A program made the position numbers and the translations under genes. Shown here in pieces: positions 53,563 to 62,950 of a stretch of DNA of 64,000 bases. The notes under the pieces are model-generated. The model was not told the DNA's origin and made no database searches. It saw nothing but the letters and a program-made list of their open reading frames with translations. The DNA comes from Flaviramulus_B aquimarinus (lineage in GTDB: Bacteria; Bacteroidota; Bacteroidia; Flavobacteriales; Flavobacteriaceae). The stretch's first letter is position 1; the number at the start of each line of letters is the position of its first letter. The stretch spans positions 1,759,685-1,823,684 of the forward strand of contig NZ_BAABJH010000001.1 in the NCBI RefSeq assembly GCF_039543205.1. The letters run 5' to 3'.

Positions 53563-54231
53563 TTAAGCGTCATATTTATTTTGCTGGTAATAATTTAAAA
53601 CATGTTTCGGAATTTCCATCTTTTGTGGTAACCCTTTATCTGGTATTGGATATTCAGCTACCTGTTTTAAGGGTACTAAACCAGCCCAAACATTTAAATT
53701 ATAATCTTCTGGTTCGTCCCCAACACCAACATCTCTAATTTTTGCAGAAGCCGTTTCAATAGTCATTTCAACAACCATAGTTCTGTCTAACTCTTTTTTA
53801 TGCATAGGCCTAATGCCATCCCAACGCCCAGTCATCATATGTTCCATAAAACAAGCAAGAGCATCTTCTTTTTCTTTAGGATCTTCAAGGTTTTTAATAG
53901 AACCAAATAAAGTAGCTGAACGATAATTTACCGAATGGTGTAAACCTGAGCGTGCTAAAACTAAAGCGTCTAAATGCATAACAGTCATACTCATTTGTTT
54001 TGCTTCCAATAATGCTAAAAGCATCCTGTTAGCTTGAGAGCCATGTAAGTAAATTTTATCTTCTTTTCTTCCATAAGCCATTGGTAGCGTAATGGCTCTA
54101 TCTTGGTACATATAGCTTACATAAGCTATAAAACCAGCATCTAATATTGAATTGATTTTTTCAACATCATAGGTAGCTCTAATTTGCCCACGTTTTATTC
54201 TGTTTAGTTTTGATTTTGAATAGTCTTTCAT
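53563..54231 (-). CDS. Pyridoxamine 5'-phosphate oxidase-like (FMN-binding) protein
   Basis: The 222-residue protein has the split-barrel flavin-binding pattern of Pyridox_ox_2 proteins: AYVSYMYQDRAITLPMAYGR near the N-terminus, then YLHGSQANRMLLAL and RSGLHHSVNYRSATLFG. Homologues bind FMN or F420-like cofactors and are often regulated by MocR-type factors. It is the last of three minus-strand genes (spacing 2-3 nt) that face a MocR-type regulator gene. A role in pyridoxal metabolism or detoxification is an inference from this context. Confidence 0.88.
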   Translation of the reverse strand: MKDYSKSKLNRIKRGQIRATYDVEKINSILDAGFIAYVSYMYQDRAITLPMAYGRKEDKIYLHGSQANRMLLALLEAKQMSMTVMHLDALVLARSGLHHSVNYRSATLFGSIKNLEDPKEKEDALACFMEHMMTGRWDGIRPMHKKELDRTMVVEMTIETASAKIRDVGVGDEPEDYNLNVWAGLVPLKQVAEYPIPDKGLPQKMEIPKHVLNYYQQNKYDA

Positions 54232-54233
54232 TG

Positions 54234-54749
54234 TTATAATTCTTTAGCAAAAATTTGATTTGGGTAATTACTGTCTCCAACAAAATAATTAATGGTTCCA
54301 ATATCTTTGAAGCCATTTTTTTTATAAAAATTAATCCCTCTTTTATTTTTATAATAAGCAGTTAGCCAGATGTCTTTGTATTTTAAATCCATTGCTTTTT
54401 GTAATACAATGTTTTGTAGTTTAGAACCTATTTTTAAACCAATAAAATCATTCAGAATATAAAGTCTTTCTAGTTTGCAAGAATTAACATCTAATTTTAA
54501 TGGGTGTTTCATGTTCAAACAAAGTTTTGCAAAACCAATTGGTAATTCATCAGAAAAAACAATCCAAAATAAGACATCGTCATCATTCAGTTCTTCCTTT
54601 ATTTTAGAAACCGAATGGTGTTGATTAAAAAAATCAAGTAAATGTTTTTTATTTTCTATATATTCTCCATGAGATTCTGAGTAGGTAATTCTTCCTAACA
54701 AAGCAATATAAGTTGCATCAGATGGAGTTGCTCTTCTTATTTCTATCAT
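54234..54749 (-). CDS. GNAT family N-acetyltransferase
   Basis: The 171-residue protein starts MIEIRRATPSDATYIALLGR. It has the acetyl-CoA motif region KLERLYILNDFIGLKIGSKL, followed by IWLTAYYKNKRGINFYKKNG, the usual motif B. The substrate is unknown. It lies 2 nt upstream of the PNPOx-like gene and 3 nt downstream of the DUF1272 gene, so all three probably form one operon. Confidence 0.9.
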   Translation of the reverse strand: MIEIRRATPSDATYIALLGRITYSESHGEYIENKKHLLDFFNQHHSVSKIKEELNDDDVLFWIVFSDELPIGFAKLCLNMKHPLKLDVNSCKLERLYILNDFIGLKIGSKLQNIVLQKAMDLKYKDIWLTAYYKNKRGINFYKKNGFKDIGTINYFVGDSNYPNQIFAKEL

Positions 54750-54752
54750 GAT

Positions 54753-55043
54753 CTATCTATTTTCAGGAGAAGTATTTTTAAACATATCCGAATTTATTTT
54801 AGTCTCTTTTAAATCTTTTGGTTTAAAAATGCGTTTAATTGAAGCTGGATTTCTTTCAATTTCTCTTTGTGGTCTAATAGGACGTTCAACAAAATTTCCT
54901 GAACAACTCGGGCATACATTTTCAAACACATCGAGAGCACATGTTTTACAATACGTACATTCAAATGAGCATATCATAGCCTCAGTGGAAGTATTTGGTA
55001 AATCTTTATTACAGTGCTCGCAATTTGGTCTTATTTTTAGCAT
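54753..55043 (-). CDS. DUF1272 family zinc-binding protein
   Basis: The 96-residue protein has a run of cysteine pairs: CEHC near the start, then FECTYCKTCALDVFENVCPS and CSG. This is the DUF1272 pattern and probably binds two zinc ions. The C-terminal 35 residues are basic and unstructured. It is the first gene of the minus-strand operon divergent from the MocR-type regulator. The family function is unknown. Confidence 0.88.
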   Translation of the reverse strand: MLKIRPNCEHCNKDLPNTSTEAMICSFECTYCKTCALDVFENVCPSCSGNFVERPIRPQREIERNPASIKRIFKPKDLKETKINSDMFKNTSPENR

Positions 55044-55085
55044 ATTATTTATATGTAAATATTTATATCAAAAATACTACATTTG

Positions 55086-55130
55086 TGGACCGCTATAGTC
55101 GTCCAGAATAAATATATTAAGTAGTCCAGA
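55086..55130. promoter_or_regulatory. Putative operator of the MocR-type regulator
   Basis: An inverted repeat TGGAC (55086-55090) and GTCCA (55101-55105) is followed by a direct repeat GTCCAGA at 55101-55107 and 55124-55130. Start-to-start spacing of the direct copies is 23 bp, about two helical turns. This combination of direct repeats plus an inverted half-site is what MocR factors such as PdxR and GabR bind. The last copy runs into the regulator's own start codon, so autoregulation is likely. Confidence 0.55.
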
Positions 55131-56626
55131 TGTTTCCGTTTAAGACCAGTATTCAATTTGATAGAAAAAGTAGTCAGCCATTGTATTTACAATTATCAAA
55201 TCAAATTATACAATATATTAAAAATCAAACTTTAATCCCTAACACCAAACTTCCAGGGAGTAGGGTTTTAGCAGAACAGTTAAATGTGCATAGAAAAACA
55301 ATTGTTGCTTGTTATGATGAGTTATTGATGCAGGGATGGGTAGAAAGCATTCCAAAACAGGGAACTTTTGTACTTAGTAACTTACCTGTATTACATCAAC
55401 AAAAATTAGATAATTCTGCAGTTTCTGATTTTAAAATTCAAACAGGTTTTTCCTATTATAAGAATAGTATTTTATCTAAAAAAACTATTGAAAAGATTGA
55501 TGGTTTTATGTTCTTGAATGATGGTGTTTCTGATAGTAGATTAACACCAATAGATGAAATAGCAAGAACATATAGAAGAGTTTCCTCTAAAAAAAATGTA
55601 TTTGATCATTTGTCTTATGGCTCAACATATGGCAATGATACATTGCGAACTGTTTTGGTAGATTATTTAAATACTACTAGAGGTTTACATATTACTAAAG
55701 AAAACGTATTGATTACACGTGGTAGTCAAATGGGCATTTGGTTATCATCGCAATTGTTACTTAAGAATAATGATATTGTTGTTATTGGAAACACCAATTA
55801 CACATCTGCTGATTCAACTTTTTTATACCAAAAAGCAAAAATAGAACGTGTTTTGGTTGATGAAAACGGAATGGTAACTGATGATATTGAAAAGCTTTGT
55901 AAACAAAAACAAATTAAAGCAGTTTATGTAACATCACATCATCATCACCCAACAACAGTAACGCTTTCAGCAAAAAGAAGAATTTATCTTTTAAACCTTT
56001 CAAGACGATATAATTTTGCGATTATTGAAGATGATTATGATTACGATTTTAATTATAATCATGCTCCAATTTTGCCACTAGCAAGCCACGATACAAACGG
56101 AAACGTGATTTATATAGGCTCAGTTTGTAAAACGGTAGCACCAGTTTTTAGAATTGGGTATTTAATAGCTTCAAAAGAATTTGTAGATGAAGCTTCTAAA
56201 CTAAGAGGTTATATAGATAGGCAAGGTGATGCACTACTAGAATTAACCTTTGCCAGTTTTATAAAATCTGGCGATTTAGATAGACATATTCGAAAAGTAA
56301 TGAAGGTTTATAAACAACGACGTGATTTGTTTTGTAATCTTTTAAAAGCTCAATTAGGGGATTTATTTGAATTTGAAATTCCAAAAGGCGGAATGGCAAT
56401 TTGGGTAAAATTGGATTCAAAGTATTCATGGGGGAATATATCTAAAGTAGCAAAAAAGCATAAGTTAGAAATTGGTGATTGGCAGCGTTATGATAGTGCT
56501 AAGTTGAAGCATAATTGTATAAGAATTGGTTTTGCAACGTATAACGAAGAAGAAATTTATGAATTGATAAATCGATTAAAGAACACAATGGACGATTTTA
56601 AAACTCAAATCGCAACTGCATACTAA
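55130..56626 (+). CDS. MocR family regulator (GntR helix-turn-helix plus PLP aminotransferase domain)
   Basis: The 498-residue protein has an N-terminal winged helix-turn-helix: PLYLQLSNQIIQYIKNQTLI, then LPGSRVLAEQLNVHRKTIVA and CYDELLMQGWVES. A fold-type I aminotransferase-like domain follows, with YGSTYGNDTLRTVL and IIEDDYDYDFNY. The PLP lysine lies in IYIGSVCKTVAPVFRIGY. Such proteins sense PLP or an amino-acid adduct and control vitamin B6 or amine metabolism. It is divergent from the PNPOx-GNAT-DUF1272 operon. Its 3' end overlaps dinB by 29 nt in convergent orientation. Confidence 0.92.
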   Translation: MFPFKTSIQFDRKSSQPLYLQLSNQIIQYIKNQTLIPNTKLPGSRVLAEQLNVHRKTIVACYDELLMQGWVESIPKQGTFVLSNLPVLHQQKLDNSAVSDFKIQTGFSYYKNSILSKKTIEKIDGFMFLNDGVSDSRLTPIDEIARTYRRVSSKKNVFDHLSYGSTYGNDTLRTVLVDYLNTTRGLHITKENVLITRGSQMGIWLSSQLLLKNNDIVVIGNTNYTSADSTFLYQKAKIERVLVDENGMVTDDIEKLCKQKQIKAVYVTSHHHHPTTVTLSAKRRIYLLNLSRRYNFAIIEDDYDYDFNYNHAPILPLASHDTNGNVIYIGSVCKTVAPVFRIGYLIASKEFVDEASKLRGYIDRQGDALLELTFASFIKSGDLDRHIRKVMKVYKQRRDLFCNLLKAQLGDLFEFEIPKGGMAIWVKLDSKYSWGNISKVAKKHKLEIGDWQRYDSAKLKHNCIRIGFATYNEEEIYELINRLKNTMDDFKTQIATAY

Positions 56627-57698
56627 TGCTCTTTTTTATTTCAGGTTTTTTCTTCTTTTCAGTATTTAAATTAGACATTGATATTCCTAATAACCTAACA
56701 GAATTATTGAGCTTTTCTTGATATAATAAATCCTTGGCGGTTTCTAAAATTACATCTTTATCACTTATATAATAAGGCAATGTTTTACTTCGTGTTTGTA
56801 ATGTAAAATCACTGTATTTGATTTTTAAAGTCACGGTTTTACCTGCAATTTTACTTTTTAACAACCTACGCGATATCTCTTCTGCAATGCGCTCTAATTT
56901 TTCAAGCATAAATACTTCAGAAGATAGGTTCTCGCTAAATGTACGTTCTGCTGCTAAACTCTTTCTAGTTCTATGGGGTTTTACTTCGCTGTTATGAATA
57001 CCTCTTACAATGTAGTAATAGGAAGCTCCAGATTTTCCAAAGTTCTCATCTAAATACTCCAAAGATTTCTGCTTCAAATCCATGCCAGTAAAAATGCCTT
57101 TTTGATACATTTTTTCAGCAGTAACTTTACCAACACCATAAAATTTTCTGATATCTAACTGTTCTAAAAACGCAAGAACTTCCTCTGGATTTACCGTTTT
57201 TTGCCCGTTAGGTTTGTTGTAATCACTAGCTACTTTAGCAATAAATTTATTGATAGAAATTCCTGCCGAGGCAGTTAATCCAACTTCATCTAAAATGCGC
57301 GTTCGAATCTCTTCAGCAATTAAAGAAGCACTTGGGTTTCCTTTTTTGTTTTCAGTAACATCTAAATACGCCTCATCAAGTGAGAGCGGTTCAACCAAAT
57401 CCGTATAATCATAAAATATTTTTCTAATTTTTTTAGAAATTTCGATGTATCTATCAAAATTTGTTTTCACAAAAATAAGCTCAGGGCAAAGTTTTATAGC
57501 CAAGCGCCCAGCCATAGCACTTTTAACTCCAAATTTCCTGGCCTCATAGCTTGCTGCACTTATTACACCACGTTTACCACCACCGCCAACAGCAATGGGC
57601 TTGCCCTTTAGCTCAGGATTATCCAATTGTTCTACAGATGCATAAAACGCATCCATATCAACATGAATAATTTTTCGTATTGGTAAATCAATTAACAT
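56598..57698 (-). CDS. dinB: DNA polymerase IV
   Basis: The 366-residue Y-family polymerase begins MLIDLPIRKIIHVDMDAFYA. The palm-domain catalytic aspartate is in HVDMDAFYASVEQLDNPELK, and the acidic pair is in LSLDEAYLDVTENKKG. The little-finger region follows (RKSLAAERTFSENLSS). It performs translesion synthesis and is error-prone. No SOS box could be identified. The gene overlaps the 3' end of the MocR gene by 29 nt. Confidence 0.96.
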   Translation of the reverse strand: MLIDLPIRKIIHVDMDAFYASVEQLDNPELKGKPIAVGGGGKRGVISAASYEARKFGVKSAMAGRLAIKLCPELIFVKTNFDRYIEISKKIRKIFYDYTDLVEPLSLDEAYLDVTENKKGNPSASLIAEEIRTRILDEVGLTASAGISINKFIAKVASDYNKPNGQKTVNPEEVLAFLEQLDIRKFYGVGKVTAEKMYQKGIFTGMDLKQKSLEYLDENFGKSGASYYYIVRGIHNSEVKPHRTRKSLAAERTFSENLSSEVFMLEKLERIAEEISRRLLKSKIAGKTVTLKIKYSDFTLQTRSKTLPYYISDKDVILETAKDLLYQEKLNNSVRLLGISMSNLNTEKKKKPEIKKSISMQLRFEF

Positions 57699-57767
57699 AG
57701 TGTAAATTTAGACATTAAATATTATTTACTAAATTGAAGTTTAGTATTCATTTGAAATTGGTTTTTA

Positions 57768-58235
57768 ATGATAGAAATAGAACGTAAATTTTTGGTAAAC
57801 TCTGAAATCTATAAAGACCAAGCATTCAGAAAAGCAAGAATTACCCAAGGGTTTTTAAACACCCATAAAGCACGTACAGTTCGTATTAGGTTGAGAGGTG
57901 AAAAAGGTTTTATAACAGTAAAAGGACAGTCATCTAGCAATGGATTATCAAGGTTTGAATGGGAAAAAGAAATTTCAAAACAAGAAGCAGAATCACTTTT
58001 AAAACTTTGTGAGCCAACAATAATTGATAAAGTACGTTATGAAGTAAAAGCAGGAACGCATATTTTTGAAGTAGATGAATTTTATGGAGATAATCAAGGT
58101 TTAGTAATTGCAGAAATAGAACTAAAAACAGAACATGAAACTTTTGAAAAACCCATTTGGTTGGGAGAAGAAGTTACAGGTGATATAAAATATTATAATT
58201 CACAATTAAGTAAACACCCTTATATAAATTGGTAA
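57768..58235 (+). CDS. CYTH domain protein
   Basis: The 155-residue protein starts MIEIERKFLVNSEIYKDQAF, with the EIERKFL signature. RIRLRGEKGFITVKGQSSSN and IFEVDEFYGDNQGLVIAEIE follow, and these are the charged beta-tunnel residues that bind triphosphate and metals. CYTH proteins of this length are usually inorganic tripolyphosphatases or related triphosphatases. The exact activity here is inferred. It lies 18 nt upstream of the YCII lipoprotein gene. Confidence 0.92.
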   Translation: MIEIERKFLVNSEIYKDQAFRKARITQGFLNTHKARTVRIRLRGEKGFITVKGQSSSNGLSRFEWEKEISKQEAESLLKLCEPTIIDKVRYEVKAGTHIFEVDEFYGDNQGLVIAEIELKTEHETFEKPIWLGEEVTGDIKYYNSQLSKHPYINW

Positions 58236-58253
58236 TAATTTAAAACATGTAAT

Positions 58254-58802
58254 ATGCAAAAAATAATGTTATCCTTTTTGTTCGCTATGCTTGTTTTTTC
58301 TTGTAAAGAAGAGGCTAAAGCACCCATTTCTGATATAGGTAAAGACACAGTTGAAACTATTGAAGAAGTTATAGATTCAGTAATAACCGAAGTTGTTGAA
58401 GTTCCTATAAAAAAATCAACAAAACAATTAAAAGAAGAATTAACTTCCAATGGTTATAAAGTGTTTGATTTTGTTGATAAAAAAACAAAAGACACTATTT
58501 TAATGCAACAATATTTTATGGCGTTTTTAAAAAAAGGTCCCATTCGTGGACAAAACGAAGAAGAATCTGCAGAACTTCAAGAATTACATTTAGAGCATTT
58601 AACCAAAATGTACGACTTAGGCTATGCCGATATTTCTGGTCCTTTTGGCGATGATAGCGAGATAAGGGGTGTAACCATTTACAACGTACCAACCTTAAAA
58701 ATAGCAGATAGTTTAGCTAATTCAGACCCTATGGTTAAAGCTGGGCGTTTGCAAATTGAAATTCATCCGTGGTGGGCGGCTAAAGGGTTTCCTTTAAGAT
58801 AA
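58254..58802 (+). CDS. Lipoprotein with a C-terminal YCII-like domain
   Basis: The 182-residue protein has a lipoprotein signal (MQKIMLSFLFAMLVFSCKEE, lipobox LVFSC). A flexible acidic stretch follows (to about residue 75), then a domain of about 100 residues with LEHLTKMYDLGYADISGPFG. It continues DDSEIRGVTIYNVPTLKIAD and NSDPMVKAGRLQIEIHPWW. The order HL...G..ISGPF..D...G......D.V....... matches the YCII fold, normally a small cytosolic domain. Its placement on a lipoprotein suggests a periplasmic-face or outer-membrane location. Function unknown. Confidence 0.8.
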   Translation: MQKIMLSFLFAMLVFSCKEEAKAPISDIGKDTVETIEEVIDSVITEVVEVPIKKSTKQLKEELTSNGYKVFDFVDKKTKDTILMQQYFMAFLKKGPIRGQNEEESAELQELHLEHLTKMYDLGYADISGPFGDDSEIRGVTIYNVPTLKIADSLANSDPMVKAGRLQIEIHPWWAAKGFPLR

Positions 58803-59040
58803 TGTTTGAATTTTAAAATCTATTTCCATGTAATTAATATTATCACCATATAATAATTACGTTTTAGCTGGGTTAAGGTTTGTTAAAAAATTCGTTAGAA
58901 AGTAATCATTTAATGAGTTTCATGTTTTGGCTTTTTCCTTATTTTTTTGCTTGTATAGGTTTTGAATAGGTTCTAAATTATATATAATCTCTTTTTTATA
59001 TATATATTGGACAAAATATAAATTATTGATTTATTATATA

Positions 59041-62000
59041 ATGAGAAGTAAGTATTGTGCATTAGCAAACTTTATAAATTTAGTTATAGTTTTTTTAATT
59101 ATGACTAGTGCTACACAGGTATTTGGGCAACTTAATGCAACAACAATTGGAAGCGCTGTAAATCAAGGCAGTAATTGCTTTATAATAACCCCAAATGAGC
59201 TTAATCAATCAGGTGGTATCTGGTTCAATAACCCTATAGATTTTTCAGAAGATTTTACGATATACTATCAGAATAATTTTGGCACAAATGATGTTAATGG
59301 GGCAGACGGTATGGCCTTGGTTTTTAAAAGAAACTCAAACCCGGAAATAGGTGGCGTTGGTGGAGGTTTAGGTTTTCAGGGCATCTCACCGTCGCTAATA
59401 GTTGAATTTGACACTTGGCAAAATATAGTTAACGCAGATCCAACATGGGATCACATTTCAATTATAAGAGATGGTAATTCAAATCATAGTAGCACTTTTA
59501 ATAGCCTTGTTGGACCTATACAAGCCAGCGCCACAAGTACCAATATTGAAGATGGGGTAGATCATGAAATTAAAATACAATGGAATGCTTTGGCTCAAAC
59601 TTTTAATGTTTTTTTTGATTGTGTCCTTAGGGCAAGCTTAACAAGTGATATTAAAAACACAATATTTTCTGGAGATAATGATGTGTTTTTTGGATTTGTA
59701 GGGTCAACTGGAGGGTCTTCTAACTTGCACCAATTATGCTTTAACAGTATTACATTTGTTGAAAATTTAACATTACAAAATGAAACGATTTGTTTAGGGG
59801 AAACCGTTAGCCTTGATGCAACAGTGCCTAGTGGAGCTTCATATTCTTGGAGTCCTACAGCGGGTGTTAGTGATCCAAATATTGCTAACCCTACATTTAC
59901 GCCGTCTACCACTACCGATTATACAGTTACTATTAATGATGCTTGTGGAGAGACTACTACAGAGGAAGTTACTATAACAGTTGAACCTATAGCCTTACCA
60001 AGCTTTACAACAGTGGGACCGATTTGCAGTGGTGAAAGTTTAGCTGCATTGACAACCACTTCTAACGAAGGAATAGTAGGAACCTGGAGCCCAGCTGTAA
60101 ATAATACTACAACGACTACATATACATTTACTCCGAATGCTGGAGAATGTGCAATGCCTCAAACCATGACCATCATAGTCAACCCCATAACAACCCCAAC
60201 CTTTATTCAAGTACCTGCTATTTGTAGTGGCAATACTTTAGCCGCACTACCAACCACATCCAACGAGGGGATAACGGGAATATGGAGCCCCGCGCTAGAC
60301 AATACAATGACAACTACATATACATTTACTCCAAATTCGGGGCAATGTGCAGTGGGACAAAGCATGACCATTACGGTTAACCCCATAACAACCCCAACCT
60401 TTACTCAAGTACCGGCTATTTGTAACGGCGATACTTTAGCTGCGCTACCAACAACATCCAACGAAGGGATAACGGGAACGTGGAGTCCCGCGTTAGATAA
60501 TACAATGACAACTACATATACATTTACACCAAATCCGGGGCAATGTACAGTGGGACAAAGCATGACTATAACGGTCAACCCCATAACAACCCCAACCTTT
60601 GCCCAAGTACCGGCTATTTGTAATGGTGATACCTTAGCTGCACTACCAACAACATCCAATGAGGGGATAACGGGGATCTGGAGCCCTTTGTTAGACAATA
60701 CAATGACAACTACATATACATTTACTCCAAATTCTGGTCAGTGTGCATTGGGACAAAGCATGACCATTACGGTCAACCCCATAACAACCCCAACCTTTGC
60801 CCAAGTACCGGCTATTTGTAACGGCGATACTTTAGCTGCGCTACCAACCATATCCAACGAAGGAGTAATGGGAAGCTGGACCCCCGCTCTAGATAATACA
60901 ACGACAACTGTTTATACATTTACACCAAGTTCAGGGCAATGTGTAATAGAGCAAACTATGACCATTACGGTCAACCCCATAACAACCCCAACCTTTACTC
61001 AAGTACCTGCTATTTGTAATGGTGATACCTTAGCTGTACTACCAACAACATCCAACGAAGGGATAACGGGAAGTTGGAGCCCTGTATTAGATAATACAAT
61101 GACAACTACATACACCTTTACCCCAAGTTCGGGGCAGTGTGCCGTTGAACAAATCATGACCATTACGGTCAACCCCATAACAACCCCAACCTTTACTCAA
61201 GTACCTGCTATTTGCAATGGTGATACCTTAGCTGAACTACCAACAACATCCAACGAGGGGATAACGGGAATATGGAGCCCCGCGTTAGACAATACAATGA
61301 CAACTACATATACATTTACTCCAAATTCGGGGCAATGTGCAGTGGGACAAAGCATGACCATTACGGTTAACCCCATAACAACCCCAACCTTTACTCAAGT
61401 ACCGGCTATTTGTAACGGCGATACTTTAGCTGCGCTACCAACCATATCCAACGAAGGAGTGATGGGAAGCTGGAGTCCCACGCTAGATAATACAACGACA
61501 ACTGTTTATACATTTACACCAAGTTCAGGACTATGTGTAATAGAACAAACCATGACCATTACAGTTAACCCAATAATAATCCCAACCTTTAATCAAGTAG
61601 CAGCTATTTGTAGTGGCGATACTTTGACTGCGCTGCCAACTACATCCAATGAAGGGATTACAGGAACATGGAATCCTGCATTAGATAATACCATCACAAC
61701 AACATATACATTTACACCAAGCATAGGGCAGTGTGCCACGGTCCAGACCATGACTATTACCGTAAACCCTAATCAGGCACCTATATTTAGTCAAATACTT
61801 CCTGTTTGTATTGGAGATATGTTAGCACCTTTACCAACAGTTTCAGATAATGGTGTGCCAGGTACTTGGAGTCCTGCATTGAATAATATGGCTACCACTA
61901 CATACACGTTTACACCAGATCCTGGATTTTGTCCATCTCCCGTTAGTTTAACTATTGAAGTGTTTGGTGATCCTGATTTTACTTTGGAAAATGAATACTT

Positions 62001-62721
62001 TCTTTGTTTTGATACAAATAGTGTCATAATATTACCTACAACTATTGATACAGGATTAAATACACCTATATATAATTTCACATGGTTATTAAATAGTGTC
62101 CCCATAGTAGGTGCTAATCAAGGAAGTTATATGCCTGTAGAAGGAGGTGAATATGAAGTTATTGTGCAAAATGCAATGACAATGTGTGAAAGTAGTTTGC
62201 TAGCAACAGTAACTGTATTAACAGAACCAGAATTTGAAGCAGAAGTTACCACGGATCCGTTTTCAGAAAATCAAATTATACAAGTTACAACAATAAGTAT
62301 TGGCGATTTTGAATACCAATTAGATGCTGGCCCATGGCAGGACGAATCTATTTTTAATAATGTTTCTATAGGAGAACATATAGTTACAGTTAGAGATAAA
62401 AGGGGTTGTATCGAAAGTAGTAGAACTGTATTTGTTATTGGCTATCCTAAATATTTTACTCCCAATGGAGATGGTTATAACGAGACTTGGAATATTGTTG
62501 CGCCTACTAGCCCTATAAATTTTCTAGCATCTGCAAAGATTTATATATTTGATAGATATGGAAAATTATTAAAACAAATTGATCCAACTGGCGAAGGTTG
62601 GAATGGTATTTACAATGGATCTAACATGTCTAGTGATGATTATTGGTTTGTTGTTGAATATACTGATCCAAATTCACTATTAAGAAAAGAGTTTAAAGCT
62701 CATTTTGCTTTAAAACGATAG
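59041..62721 (+). CDS. T9SS-exported adhesin: L-type lectin, ten 66-residue repeats, type B C-terminal domain
   Basis: From the ATG at 59041 the protein has 1226 residues. It has a signal segment (LVIVFLIMTSATQVFGQ) and an L-type lectin-like domain (about 30-245; GADGMALVFKR, SLIVEFDTWQN, DHISIIRDGN). An Ig-like domain follows (about 247-314), then ten tandem 66-residue repeats. The C-terminal domain has YPKYFTPNGDGYNETWNI and IFDRYGKLLKQIDPTGEGWN, the gliding-associated type B sorting signal. The protein is expected on the cell surface. Each repeat has two cysteines in nearly constant positions, probably forming an internal disulphide. Confidence 0.92.
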   Translation: MRSKYCALANFINLVIVFLIMTSATQVFGQLNATTIGSAVNQGSNCFIITPNELNQSGGIWFNNPIDFSEDFTIYYQNNFGTNDVNGADGMALVFKRNSNPEIGGVGGGLGFQGISPSLIVEFDTWQNIVNADPTWDHISIIRDGNSNHSSTFNSLVGPIQASATSTNIEDGVDHEIKIQWNALAQTFNVFFDCVLRASLTSDIKNTIFSGDNDVFFGFVGSTGGSSNLHQLCFNSITFVENLTLQNETICLGETVSLDATVPSGASYSWSPTAGVSDPNIANPTFTPSTTTDYTVTINDACGETTTEEVTITVEPIALPSFTTVGPICSGESLAALTTTSNEGIVGTWSPAVNNTTTTTYTFTPNAGECAMPQTMTIIVNPITTPTFIQVPAICSGNTLAALPTTSNEGITGIWSPALDNTMTTTYTFTPNSGQCAVGQSMTITVNPITTPTFTQVPAICNGDTLAALPTTSNEGITGTWSPALDNTMTTTYTFTPNPGQCTVGQSMTITVNPITTPTFAQVPAICNGDTLAALPTTSNEGITGIWSPLLDNTMTTTYTFTPNSGQCALGQSMTITVNPITTPTFAQVPAICNGDTLAALPTISNEGVMGSWTPALDNTTTTVYTFTPSSGQCVIEQTMTITVNPITTPTFTQVPAICNGDTLAVLPTTSNEGITGSWSPVLDNTMTTTYTFTPSSGQCAVEQIMTITVNPITTPTFTQVPAICNGDTLAELPTTSNEGITGIWSPALDNTMTTTYTFTPNSGQCAVGQSMTITVNPITTPTFTQVPAICNGDTLAALPTISNEGVMGSWSPTLDNTTTTVYTFTPSSGLCVIEQTMTITVNPIIIPTFNQVAAICSGDTLTALPTTSNEGITGTWNPALDNTITTTYTFTPSIGQCATVQTMTITVNPNQAPIFSQILPVCIGDMLAPLPTVSDNGVPGTWSPALNNMATTTYTFTPDPGFCPSPVSLTIEVFGDPDFTLENEYFLCFDTNSVIILPTTIDTGLNTPIYNFTWLLNSVPIVGANQGSYMPVEGGEYEVIVQNAMTMCESSLLATVTVLTEPEFEAEVTTDPFSENQIIQVTTISIGDFEYQLDAGPWQDESIFNNVSIGEHIVTVRDKRGCIESSRTVFVIGYPKYFTPNGDGYNETWNIVAPTSPINFLASAKIYIFDRYGKLLKQIDPTGEGWNGIYNGSNMSSDDYWFVVEYTDPNSLLRKEFKAHFALKR
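59983..61962 (+). repeat. Ten tandem 198-bp repeats
   Basis: Units start at 59983, 60181, 60379, 60577, 60775, 60973, 61171, 61369, 61567 and 61765, each exactly 198 bp with no indels. Units 1, 9 and 10 are the most diverged; units 2-8 are nearly identical. Units 5 and 8 share distinctive changes (TISNEGVMGSW, TTTTVYTF), and units 2 and 7 share a long almost identical 3' part. This points to recent duplications and unequal exchange. The common start is NPITTPTFTQVPAICNGDTL. Confidence 0.95.
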
Positions 62722-62950
62722 TTTTTTTCTCTACATTCAATATCAAAAACACCTTAAATCATTTTGTTGTACTATTAATTAGTTTATTTACAGATTTCAT
62801 AGGCTCAGATGCAATACTTGTAACATTTAGTATTGTTTTTGTATGGGTGAATAATTACCTCTTATTCATTTAATTTATTTAGTTTTCAAGAAATCAACAT
62901 ATTCATATTATTACGTTTATATAATTATGAATAGTTTAAAATTTTAAGCC

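Noticed and set aside
60405..60698. Minus-strand open frame across the adhesin repeats
   Set aside because: It merely mirrors the 198-bp repeat in antisense, and the product is itself a repetition with no independent support.
59983..61962. Possible CRISPR array
   Set aside because: The units are 198 bp, contiguous and in frame within one protein; there are no unique spacers and no cas genes.
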